Part shown: in pieces, positions 29,364-38,000 of the stretch
How the letters are laid out: the number at the start of each line of letters is the position of its first letter
Position numbering within the stretch: position 1 is the first letter of the stretch
Source: Stenotrophomonas sp046736075
GTDB lineage: Bacteria; Pseudomonadota; Gammaproteobacteria; Xanthomonadales; Xanthomonadaceae
DNA: 64,000 nt
NCBI RefSeq assembly: GCF_046736075.1
Contig: NZ_CP177163.1
Location: 2,232,001-2,296,000, forward strand
Reading direction: 5' to 3'
The notes under the pieces: model-generated
Seen by the model: only the letters and a program-made list of their open reading frames with translations
Database searches by the model: none
What the model was told of the DNA's origin: nothing
Made by a program: the position numbers and the translations under genes

Positions 29364-29543
29364 TCAGAAGCCGCGGGTCAGCAGCGCCACCGCCAGCGCG
29401 GTCAGCCACAAGGTGGCCAGCAGGCGCTGGCGACGGCGCCGTGCGGCGGCACGCCGGCGCGCCAGCAGCGGGCCGAGCCACTGCTGCACCTGCTCGGTGT
29501 CGTCGGCGGAAAGCAGCAGGCGCACGCGGTCGCGGCGGGCCAC
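29364..29543 (-). CDS. Small tail-anchored membrane protein, 59 aa
   Basis: Starting from GTG at 29543, two bases after the stop of the 140-aa gene, this frame encodes a short helical stretch (LLLSADDTEQVQQWLGPLL), a basic Arg-rich patch (ARRRAAARRRRQR) and a C-terminal membrane segment (LLATLWLTALAVALL). That layout is of a tail-anchored inner-membrane protein with its N-terminus in the cytoplasm. The tight spacing supports it as a real operon member. A longer upstream frame exists but overlaps the preceding gene completely. Function unknown. Confidence 0.6.
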   Translation of the reverse strand: MARRDRVRLLLSADDTEQVQQWLGPLLARRRAAARRRRQRLLATLWLTALAVALLTRGF

Positions 29544-29545
29544 GG

Positions 29546-29968
29546 TCAGGCCGCCCCGCCGGTGTCGAGGGGCACGCTGAAGGTCCGCAGCGGTTGCCCG
29601 TCCAGCAGCAGTTGCCCGTGCATCGGGTTGCCGCCCTGCAGGCAGATGGTGAGGCGGTGGTCGGCCCGGTCGCTGCACGGGCACAGAGCCAGCCTGGGCG
29701 GCTGCCCGCGTGTGCCGCGCAGTTCTTCGATGCGGCAGTCGATCTGGACTTCCAGTGCCATCGCCATGATGCCGCGCGGTTTGACCAGCTCGGCCAGCGG
29801 CAGCGTGCGTCGTTCCCACTGCCCATCAACCAGCGTCGCCACGTCCAGGCCGCGTGCGCCCCAGCGTTGCTGCAGGCGGTGCAGGTGCTGGCGCGCGCAG
29901 CGGCCGCGGGTGCGGGCCAGGGCATGGGCCAGTGTCTCGATCAGATCATCCAGCCGGTGGTCGGCCAT
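29546..29968 (-). CDS. Hypothetical 140-aa cytoplasmic protein
   Basis: No family recognised. The N-terminal part (1-45) is helical with many Arg and His; the rest looks like beta structure (MAMALEVQIDCRIEELRG, HRLTICLQGGNPMHGQLLL). It has a CPCS pair but no clear metal site, signal peptide or membrane segment. It lies between the 85-aa gene (19 bp gap) and the tail-anchored small gene (2 bp gap), so all are probably co-transcribed. Confidence 0.65.
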   Translation of the reverse strand: MADHRLDDLIETLAHALARTRGRCARQHLHRLQQRWGARGLDVATLVDGQWERRTLPLAELVKPRGIMAMALEVQIDCRIEELRGTRGQPPRLALCPCSDRADHRLTICLQGGNPMHGQLLLDGQPLRTFSVPLDTGGAA

Positions 29969-29987
29969 GCGCGTGCTCCAGGTCGGG

Positions 29988-30245
29988 TCAGTCGACCATC
30001 CAGATCGGTTTGCGCGGGAAACCCACGTGGTAGGCCAGCCACTGCAGCACCACCTGGTGCTCGCCGATCTGCAGGATGGTGAAGCTGCGCTCGATGCCGA
30101 GGATGGCCCCCTTGGGGGTGTCGCTCAGGCAGCGGTTGAGCAGGTTCTGGGCGCTGGCCAGGTCATCGTCGGTGAGCATCTGGGTGGGGTTGTTGCTGCC
30201 CACCACGATGCGTTTGACGAACTTGACGTCGTTGAGGTCGAACAT
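29988..30245 (-). CDS. Hypothetical 85-aa protein
   Basis: A small soluble protein (MFDLNDVKFVKRIVVGSNN start) without a family I recognise. The ATG at 30245 has a GGAG site six bases upstream; an in-frame GTG at 30257 would add four residues. The C-terminal HQVVLQWLAYHVGFPRKP segment is rich in aromatics. It lies 89 bp downstream of the first DUF2589 gene on the same strand and is probably part of the same transcript. Confidence 0.7.
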   Translation of the reverse strand: MFDLNDVKFVKRIVVGSNNPTQMLTDDDLASAQNLLNRCLSDTPKGAILGIERSFTILQIGEHQVVLQWLAYHVGFPRKPIWMVD

Positions 30246-30334
30246 GAAGGACTCCACTGCGATGGAACAGACGGACCCGCCGCGTCATCGCGACACGACG
30301 GGCCATGACGCTGCGATGGGAGGCGACGACGGCC

Positions 30335-30967
30335 TCACACCGGAACCGGCGCGCCCACCTTGCGCGGTGCCGACGCGGTCTGCAGGATGTCCATCACCCG
30401 GGCCAGGCCTTCAGGCATGCCACGATCCTCGGCCAGCACCGACACCGTGTACTTGGCCGAGTTGTCCGAGGTACGCGCGGTTTCCTTGTGCGCGGCCACC
30501 GAGCCCTGGATGTTCACCTTCGCCGAGAAGATGCCCCAGCCGACCTTCATCTCGGCCTGCATGCTGGCCGCGTAGTCGCTGGATTCCTTGGTCGAGAACG
30601 AGGACTTCACTTCCATCTCGAAGTTGATGTCCACTTTCTGGATGCTCAGGTTGGGCACCTTGACGATCGCCAGCAGCGGCACTTCCAGTTCCACTTCTTC
30701 TTCGGCGAACGGCTGGGCGGCCTTGGTGGCCGGGTCCAGGTTGTCCACCGGACGCTTGAAGCGGAACAGCGCGGTGCGGGTGGCGCCCACCGCGTTGGGA
30801 TCGGTGTTGGCCGGGTCCGGCGGCAGGAAGCCGACAGAGCGGATGAAGCTGGCGGTGGCCTGGGCGAGTTTGATCTGCGAATCGCAGGCGGCGGTCAGCG
30901 GGCCGCCGATGAGATCGCCCATCGGCAGGCCCTTGAACTGGCTGGAAATATTGACCAGGTCGCTCAT
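30335..30967 (-). CDS. DUF2589 family protein (long form)
   Basis: A 210-aa cytoplasmic protein matching my memory of DUF2589: an N-terminal SSQFKGLPMGDLIGGPLTAA block, AQATASFIRSVGF, then VELEVPLLAIVKVPNLSIQK and DINFEMEVKSSFSTKESSD, and a C-terminal beta region. The family role is unknown. The mid-section pattern (P-L-L-x-I-V then F-x-M-E-V) also occurs in the neighbouring 168-aa protein, so the two are paralogues. No signal peptide. The gene lies 31 bp from its paralogue. Confidence 0.78.
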   Translation of the reverse strand: MSDLVNISSQFKGLPMGDLIGGPLTAACDSQIKLAQATASFIRSVGFLPPDPANTDPNAVGATRTALFRFKRPVDNLDPATKAAQPFAEEEVELEVPLLAIVKVPNLSIQKVDINFEMEVKSSFSTKESSDYAASMQAEMKVGWGIFSAKVNIQGSVAAHKETARTSDNSAKYTVSVLAEDRGMPEGLARVMDILQTASAPRKVGAPVPV

Positions 30968-30998
30968 TGCGTATTACTCCTGTTGGTTGGCGGTGGGA

Positions 30999-31505
30999 TC
31001 AAGTGGCTTTGATGGTCTTGAACACCCCCTGGCACTGCGCCAGGTGGTTGATCAACCGCGCCGCGCCATCAGTCGGTTCGGTTCCTTCCACACGCAACTG
31101 CACGTGTACGTTGCCCACGCCCTTGCCACGGCCGGTATCCAGTCCAACGTGTCGCGCCGCCGGCCGCGGCGACTCCCAGGCCTCCGTCGCGCCCGGCGCA
31201 GGCACCTCCGGATCCTCATGGCCCAGGTCCGCGAGATCCGCGTCGAAGCTGATCTCCACTTCCCGGATGCGCAGGGTGTTGGTGGAGACCAGCGGCAACA
31301 GCGGTGCGCGGTACAGGTCTTCATCGCCTTCCTCGGCCTGCGGGTGCAGCGAGGGCAGGCGGATGGTGACGCTCCTGGGCCGGTTGTCTTCATCGAAGTA
31401 ATGGCGCAGATGGGAAATCTGGTGCATCTCCACGCTGTCCTGGGCCTCGATGACGGCCCCGGCCAGCGCTTCGATCAATGTGTGGAACGACATGGTCCGG
31501 CTCAT
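30999..31505 (-). CDS. DUF2589 family protein (short form)
   Basis: A 168-aa paralogue of the downstream 210-aa protein. It begins MSRTMSFHTLIEALAGAVIE and shares the family line LYRAPLLPLVSTNTLRIREV followed by EISFDADL. The last third is a beta-like stretch (NVHVQLRVEGTEPTDG). The start at 31505 has AGAGG upstream; 31493 is an alternative. Paired long and short forms suggest a hetero-oligomer. An AraC-type regulator lies upstream on the same strand. Confidence 0.75.
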   Translation of the reverse strand: MSRTMSFHTLIEALAGAVIEAQDSVEMHQISHLRHYFDEDNRPRSVTIRLPSLHPQAEEGDEDLYRAPLLPLVSTNTLRIREVEISFDADLADLGHEDPEVPAPGATEAWESPRPAARHVGLDTGRGKGVGNVHVQLRVEGTEPTDGAARLINHLAQCQGVFKTIKAT

Positions 31506-31628
31506 TTCGCCTCTGCTCCTGGTCGTGGCGCGCTGCCCACCACGGTGATGCGGATACAACAGCGCGGGGCCACGGGGTTATTGATAGCGGTACGGCCGCG
31601 CGCGTGCGCGGCGCGGCGTTGCGGCAGC

Positions 31629-32216
31629 TCAACCGTCCGTTGCAACGGCGCGGCGTGGCGCCGGGCGCGCGCAGCAGCCGCCGCGCATGCTGGAGGGCGG
31701 TTCACCGTAGTGGTGGCGATAGGCGCGGCTGAAACCGGACAGGCTTACAAAGCCCACCGCGTAGGCCACCTCCGATACGTTGCCCTCGCCGTCGCGCAGC
31801 AGCCGGTGCGCCAACTGCAGGCGCACCAGCCGGATCAACTCCCCCGGCGGATGGCCGATGCTTGCCACCAGCTTGCGGTGCAGGCTGGTGCGCGACATGT
31901 TCAGCGCGAAGGCAAGGCGATCCACCGACAGGTCTTCGTCGTCGATGTGGCGTTCGATCCAGTCGCGGGCGCGCTCGACCAGCCGCGATGCCGCAGCGCC
32001 CTGCGGCCGGATACGCGCACGCGCCAGAACGTCATCACGGCTACCGCCCATGCTGTCGCCCAGCGCCGCATGGCAACTGCAGTGCCGCATGCGGGTCAGC
32101 AGGGCCAGGCTCCACGCCAGCAGATGGCCGTCCCCATCGTCGGCCCCGTCCACGTACCCTGCACCGGGCGTCGCGCTGCTGTCGGGGAGGTTCAATCCAC
32201 GCTCGATCACGTCCAT
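31629..32216 (-). CDS. Short AraC-family transcriptional regulator
   Basis: A 195-aa regulator. The C-terminal ~100 residues form an AraC double HTH: DLSVDRLAFALNMSRTSLHR for the first and NVSEVAYAVGFVSLSGFSRA followed by YRHHYGEPPSSMR for the second. The N-terminal ~90 residues are too short for a cupin sensor and are not recognised. The start at 32216 has AAGGAAG upstream; longer frames reach 32591 but run through non-coding-looking DNA. It sits upstream of and co-oriented with the DUF2589 genes (gap ~120 bp) and is their most likely regulator. Confidence 0.8.
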   Translation of the reverse strand: MDVIERGLNLPDSSATPGAGYVDGADDGDGHLLAWSLALLTRMRHCSCHAALGDSMGGSRDDVLARARIRPQGAAASRLVERARDWIERHIDDEDLSVDRLAFALNMSRTSLHRKLVASIGHPPGELIRLVRLQLAHRLLRDGEGNVSEVAYAVGFVSLSGFSRAYRHHYGEPPSSMRGGCCARPAPRRAVATDG

Positions 32217-32706
32217 AGAATTGCCGCTTCCTTCTGCTGATAAGCCGGGCCGGTGTATCGACGGACCCCGCTCACGGGCGGCCGATGGCGCGTCCGGGCA
32301 TGCGCGACTACGCGGGATCCCCCCTGCGAATGCGTCGAAAACGACATCGCAGTTCCTTGAGTACCGGTGTAACCGGAGCGGCGTTCGCAGATTTGGCGAC
32401 GCGTTGCAGATACTTGTCAGATCGTTGCAGGGCGCTTCTTTATCGGCAGATCCGCCGCGATACTGGATCGGCTTTGGGTAGCTGCATCGCGAGGCCCTGT
32501 CATCATTTGTGATGCAGCGCACCTGTGAAGTGCGCATTTCAGCACATGTGCATCTGTGAAGACGCGGCGACTGTGAAGACGGCAGCAGCACGCATCAACC
32601 AGCGGCCGCTGCGTCAGCGGCCCACGGTGGGCACGCACGCCGCCGTCGGCTAGGCTTGCGTGGTGGCGCACAAGCGCCCGCGAACTCCCCATGTGAAGGA
32701 AGCACC
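32217..32706. other. 490-bp intergenic region with repeated CTGTGAAG and an inverted repeat
   Basis: No gene is seen between the AraC gene (minus) and the next plus-strand gene. The part at ~32330-32580 looks less GC-rich than its surroundings. It holds an inverted repeat GCTGCATC (32481-32488) and GATGCAGC (32511-32518) and three copies of CTGTGAAG starting at 32523, 32554 and 32571. These could be regulator sites for the divergent promoters. Confidence 0.45.
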
Positions 32707-33102
32707 ATGAGTTATGACGTGATGGTTTTCGACGCCGCTGCCGCCCCGCGCGACGCGGCCACCTTCGTCGCCTGGTTCGAGCGCCAGGCCGAGTGGGACG
32801 AAGACCACGATTACGACGACGCAGCCGTCAGCGCACCGGCGCTGCAGGCGTGGTACGCGGACATCATTGCCGAGTATCCGCCGATGAACGGACCGCTCGC
32901 CGATGATGAGGACGATCGCCCGCAGGTCACCGACTACAGCGTCGGCCGGCAGGTGATCTACGCCGCCTTCGCGCACTCGGTTGCCGAGCACGCGCACGGC
33001 CGCGTGCAGGAACTGGCCCACCGGCACGGGCTGGGCTTCTTCGACGTCAGTGGCGACGGCGCCATCGTGTATCCCGATGGCACCACGCTGATCCCGGAGT
33101 AA
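32707..33102 (+). CDS. Hypothetical acidic 131-aa protein
   Basis: A soluble, strongly acidic protein starting MSYDVMVFDAAAAPRDAATF, with an Asp/Glu-rich middle (WDEDHDYDDAA) and ending in FFDVSGDGAIVYPDGTTLIP. Similar small acidic proteins are found as stand-alone genes or as immunity-like partners in proteobacteria, but nothing here proves such a role. AAGGAAG lies upstream of the ATG at 32707. The gene ends at a strong hairpin facing recD. Confidence 0.75.
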   Translation: MSYDVMVFDAAAAPRDAATFVAWFERQAEWDEDHDYDDAAVSAPALQAWYADIIAEYPPMNGPLADDEDDRPQVTDYSVGRQVIYAAFAHSVAEHAHGRVQELAHRHGLGFFDVSGDGAIVYPDGTTLIPE

Positions 33103-33115
33103 GTACGCGCCTGCG

Positions 33116-33144
33116 TGACGGCCGCAGCCCTGCTGCGGCCGTCA
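33116..33144. terminator. Hairpin between the acidic-protein gene and recD
   Basis: TGACGGCCGCAG (33116-33127), a 5-nt loop, CTGCGGCCGTCA (33133-33144): a 12-bp perfect stem between two convergent genes. It is a likely bidirectional terminator, though a T-run is lacking. Confidence 0.6.
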
Positions 33145-33180
33145 TCAAGCCGGATGGGTTTCCAGCACCGGGGCAACGCG

Positions 33181-35082
33181 TCAGAACAGATGCCGCTGCA
33201 GCGGAAGATCGCCGGTTTCGCCTTCCCCGGCGGCGGCATCTGAAGGCACCGCCTGCAACCGCATCGCCAGCCCCGACAAGCGGCTGGCGTGCCGGGCCAG
33301 CGCGGCCTGGATGACCTCGACGCTGCCCAGCACATGCAGGGCGTGGCGTGCGCGGGTCATGCCGGTGTAGACCAGCTCGCGCGAGAGCACGCGGTTGTCG
33401 CGGCGCGGCAGCTGCAGCCAGACCTCGTCGAATTCCGAGCCCTGCGCCTTGTGCACGGTCATGGCGAAGGCGCTCTCGTGTGCCGGCAGCGCACCGGGAT
33501 GGAAGGCGCGCGGCTGGTCGGCCGCATCGCCGGGGAACCAGGCCATCACCGCACCGTGGCGGTCACCCAGGCAGATGCCGATGTCACCGTTGAACAGACG
33601 GTGGCGATAGCTGTTCTCGGTGATCAGCAGCAGGCGGCCGTGGAAGTAGCCGGGGGTCATGCCCGGGCGCGGCACGCCCGCCAGCATCGCCTCGATGCGC
33701 GCGTTGAGCCCGCGCGCGCCCTGCGGCCCTTCACGCACGGCGGTGAGCAGGCGGATGCGGCCAGCGTTGGCCAGCGCCTGGCCGGGATCGGCTGCCTCGC
33801 CCAGGCTGCGCCAGTGCGCCAGCAGGTGCTCGCGATGGTGCTGCAGCGGATCGGCCTGGTCTTCATGGAAGTGCACGCCGGCCAACGCGCCGCCGCGCAG
33901 CAGCGCCAGCGCGGTGGCACTGTCGCCCTCGCGCACGGCATGCGCCAGCGGTGCCAGGTCGAGCGCATCGGTCTGGCGGTAGCCACGCTGCAGCTGCACG
34001 CGGCGGCCGGCGAATGGCATGGCGGCGGCCAGTGGTTGCAGCGCCGCCGGTGCCAGCAGCGTGCGCAGTGCCTGTGCATCGTCAGCCTGGGTGCCCAGGC
34101 CATCGCCGCTGGCACGCAGGATCGCGCTGAGCACATCGCCGGCTTCCACCGAGGGCAGCTGATCGGGATCGCCGAGCAGCACCAGCCGGGTGCCGGAGGC
34201 CACCGCGTCGACCAGCTTGGTCATCAGCGGCAGGTCGATCATGGAGGCTTCGTCGACCACCACCACATCGAACGGCAGCGGGTTGTCGCGGTGGTGGCGG
34301 AAGCGCGGCGAGTCCGGAATCACGCCGAGCAGGCGATGCAGCGTGGTGCCGGTACTGGGCATGGCATCGCACAGCGAAGGCGCGATACCGACCAGGCGCA
34401 GGCGCTGCACGGCCAGCCGCAGGCTTTCGGCCATGCGCTCGGCGGCGCGCCCGGTGGGTGCCGCCAGGGCCACGCGCGGCAGCGGTCGGTCGGCCTGCAC
34501 GGCCTGTGCGGCAAGCAGCACCAGCAGCCGCGCGATGGTGGTGGTCTTGCCGGTGCCGGGGCCGCCGGTAACCAGCACCAGCGAATGACGCAGGGCGACG
34601 GCGGCGGCACGGGCCTGGTGGTCGATGCCCGCATGTGCCTGCGGGAACAGCTGGGCGAACAGCGCCGCCAGCGCAGCCGGATCGTCTGCGGCCTGCGGCT
34701 GCGAGGCGACACGTTGCAGGCCGATGGCCAGACGTCGTTCGTACTCGCGATAGCGGCGCAGATAGAGCAGGCCGTTCTCCAGTACCAGCGGAACATCGCC
34801 TGCCTCACCATCGGCCGCGTCGGGAACATCCACCCACGGCGAGGCGCGCAGCTGCGCCAGCCATTCCTCTGCGGGTGGCCAGTCGGCGGGGGTTTCCACC
34901 AGCCGCTGCGGGCAGCGCGGGTCGAAACCGGCATGGCCCTGCGACACCGCCAGCGAGGCCAGCGCGGCTGCGGCAAGCACGGTATCGGGTGTGTCCGGGC
35001 GCAGCCGGCGCAGGCTCCGCGCCAACGCGTGGTCGAGCGTGCGCAGCGCGGTGCTGTGGTGAAGCGCGGCGAGCAGGCTCAT
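33181..35082 (-). CDS. recD: Exodeoxyribonuclease V subunit RecD
   Basis: A 633-aa 5'-3' helicase of the RecBCD complex, which processes double-strand breaks. Superfamily 1B motifs are visible: Walker A GGPGTGKT at 173-180, VVVVDEASMIDL, LLGDPDQLPSVEAGDVLSA and the late AMTVHKAQGSEFDEVWLQL, then ELVYTGMTRARHALHVLG. The ATG overlaps the recB stop by 4 nt. It is the last gene of recC-recB-recD and ends at a hairpin. Confidence 0.95.
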   Translation of the reverse strand: MSLLAALHHSTALRTLDHALARSLRRLRPDTPDTVLAAAALASLAVSQGHAGFDPRCPQRLVETPADWPPAEEWLAQLRASPWVDVPDAADGEAGDVPLVLENGLLYLRRYREYERRLAIGLQRVASQPQAADDPAALAALFAQLFPQAHAGIDHQARAAAVALRHSLVLVTGGPGTGKTTTIARLLVLLAAQAVQADRPLPRVALAAPTGRAAERMAESLRLAVQRLRLVGIAPSLCDAMPSTGTTLHRLLGVIPDSPRFRHHRDNPLPFDVVVVDEASMIDLPLMTKLVDAVASGTRLVLLGDPDQLPSVEAGDVLSAILRASGDGLGTQADDAQALRTLLAPAALQPLAAAMPFAGRRVQLQRGYRQTDALDLAPLAHAVREGDSATALALLRGGALAGVHFHEDQADPLQHHREHLLAHWRSLGEAADPGQALANAGRIRLLTAVREGPQGARGLNARIEAMLAGVPRPGMTPGYFHGRLLLITENSYRHRLFNGDIGICLGDRHGAVMAWFPGDAADQPRAFHPGALPAHESAFAMTVHKAQGSEFDEVWLQLPRRDNRVLSRELVYTGMTRARHALHVLGSVEVIQAALARHASRLSGLAMRLQAVPSDAAAGEGETGDLPLQRHLF

Positions 35083-38000
35083 GCGTCCCCCCGTGCGCGT
35101 GCGGCCATGCGTGCCTGCGCGTGCTCGCCACCGGCGAACAGGGCATCCATCGCATCAACCAGGGCCGGGTCGAAACGGTGCGCGTACACACCGGGGCTGT
35201 CGGCGCGGGTGGCGTCCAGCCCCCGGCAGAACAGGTAGCGGATGCCGCCCATGTCGCGCGCAAGGTCGTACTGCGCGCCCAGCCGGAAGCGCAGCCACCG
35301 GTGCAGCGCCACGGTGTAGATCAGTGCCTGCAGGTCGTACTCGCTGTGCTGCATGGCGGTGGCCAGCCGTGCCGGGTCGTAGCCGGGCAGGCGGTTGGAC
35401 TTGTAGTCGAGCACGTACCAGCGGCCTCCGCGCACGTAGGTGAGGTCGATCTTGCCGGTCATCAGGCCTTCCAGACGGCGCCGCGTACCGAAGCCGCGCC
35501 GCTCGCGCACGAGGCCATGCGCATGCAGCAGGTCGAGCAGTGCCGGGACGGCGGTGGGCTGCATCGCGAAGTGGAACTCGATTTCAGCGCGGCGCGCGTC
35601 GGCAGGCACGGCGTGCAGCGCACCGCCCTCGGGCAGGGCCACGGTCAGGGTCTGGCCGACCAGCGCAGTCAGCACGTCCACGCCGGCGGCGAGGTCCTCA
35701 TCGGGATAGCCTTCCTGGGCCAGCGCATCGCGCAGCACCTGTGCCTGTTCCTCCGACGCCGGTTGCCCGGGCTGCCAGCCCGCCCAAGACGCGAAGTCGG
35801 TGTTCTCCAGTGCATCGTGCAGCACGTTGCCGAAGCGGCTGCCCATGAAGCGGGGGTCGGCCTGTTCCGCCGCTGGCGCGCCGGCCTGCTCGGCCTCCAC
35901 CGCCGGGTCGATGCCGGTCGGTTCATCTGCCGCGGGCGCCGGCACTTCCGTCGCGGCGGCCTCGGTAGCGTGCCCGGCGTCGGCGTGCGCCAGCTGGGTG
36001 AAGCTGTACACCCACCAGTCGTGCGGAACGCGCCGGGTCAGCGCGCGCACCGGCGGCAGTTCGCCATCGGCAACAAAGGCAAGCTGGGCCGGACGCGGCT
36101 CGGCGGGGCCCTCGACCACGGCGATGGCCGGGTGCGAACGCAGCGCGTCCAGGTCCGACAGCATCGGCGCCAGCCGCGTCCTGGCCAGGCCGGTGAGGTC
36201 ACCGGCGGCGATCCACAACGCATGTTCGGCACGAGTCAGCCCCACATACAGCAGGCGCGCATCTTCGGCCTTCTGCTCCAGTGCGCCGCGCTCGACCGCT
36301 GCGTTCCACGCCTCGTCGCGGTCCAGCTTCCAGTGCAGCTCGCGGCGGCCGTTGGCGTGCACGGTGCAGTTGGAATCGGCGCGGCTGCCGCCGCCATCGA
36401 TACCCACGAAGGGCAGGAACACGAGGGGATACTCCAGGCCCTTGCTCTTGTGCAGGGTGATGATCTGCACGCGGCGCGCGTCCGATTCGAGCCGCAGCAG
36501 CTGCTGCTCGTCGTTCTGGTCGGCGTGCGCCATCTGCACCTGCAGCCAGTCCAGCAGGCCATGCATGCCCAGGGTGTGCCCGGCCGCCTGCTGCAGCAGT
36601 TCGCCCAGCTGCAGGTAGTTGGTCAGGCGGCGCTCGCCATCGATCAGGCCAAGCAGACGCTCGGCGTGCTCGGCGCACAGATCGGCGATCACCGCGAACG
36701 GGCCGCCGCGCTGCCAACGCTCGCGCCACAGCAGCAGGCGCAGCTGGAAGGTGCGCTGCGACTCGCCCTCGCGTTCCATCGCATCGATGGCCTGCGCGTC
36801 TTCGCCCAGCAGCACGGTGGACAGCGCCGCACGCAGGCGCCCTTCATCGGCGGGCTGCAGCAGCGCCAGCAGCAGCAGGCGCAGCTCGTGGGCCTCGTCG
36901 GTGGCGTACAGGCTCTGCTTGCCGGCGGCCACGGCGGGAATGCCCACTGCGCCCAGCGCCTGCTGGATGCGGGTGGCTTCCTTGTGCGAGCGCACCAGCA
37001 CGGCGATGTCGCCCGGCTGCACGGGCTGCCCACGCAGCAGCGCGCGGCCCTGCCGCGCCTGGTCGAGAATACGGTGGATCTCGGCCACGCAGGCATCGCT
37101 GGCCTGCTGGCGCGACGCATCGGCCTTGAGCGCGCCACCGTCGGGATTGTGCAGCACGCGCACGGTCAGGCCCGGTGCGGGCGCGCCGTCGCGCAGGAAG
37201 TCGTCGTCGCTGCGGGTGCTGCCCGGGTGCACCGGTTCGAAGGCGATGTCTTCTTCCAGGAACGCACGCTCGCCGGCATGGGTATACAGCGCTTCGATCG
37301 CGTGCAGCACGGCCGGGCGCGAGCGGAAGTTGCGGTCCAGCGCCGGCGCCGCGTCGGCCTGTCGCTTGGCCTTGAGGTAGGTGTGGATATCGCCGCCGCG
37401 GAACCCGTAGATGGCCTGTTTCGGATCGCCGATCAGGAACAGCGCCGGCGAAAGTCCCGCCTCCTCCGTCTCCTCCGAGCGGCCGAACACGCGCTGGAAG
37501 ATGCCCCACTGGCGATCGTCCGTGTCCTGGAACTCGTCCACCAGCGCGATCGTGTACTGCGCACGCAGCTGCCGCACCAGCGTGGCGCGGTGCGGGCCGT
37601 CGAGCGCCTCGGCCACGCCCTCGATCAGATCGTCGTAGGTCTGCACGCGGCCGATCCGCTTGAGCTCGGCCAGGCGTGCACGCGCCTCCCCGCGCAACGC
37701 GTGCAGGAACACCACGGCGGCCTGCCGCAGCCACTGCTCGCGGGCATCGGCGGCGTGCCACCAGCCCTGCAATGCGTCGAACAACGGCGATGCCGGACAA
37801 TGCCCTTCCTGGCCGTCCCTGCAGAACGCCAGCAGGTTCACCGGCAGCAGCTTGCCCAGGTGGGTCTTGTCGCCGCGCGCCCAGTCCTGCGTGGCCACGC
37901 CGGCGAACAGCTCGGCGAAGGCCTTGTCGAGGCTGGGCCGCTTGGCACGGCGGCCATCGAACACCTTGCGGTCGAAGGCGCTGGCAATCTGCGCCTGCGC

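Noticed and set aside
25079..32216. Prophage or tailocin remnant because of the lysozyme
   Set aside because: No terminase, portal, capsid, tail, integrase or holin genes are seen; only the lysozyme is phage-like.
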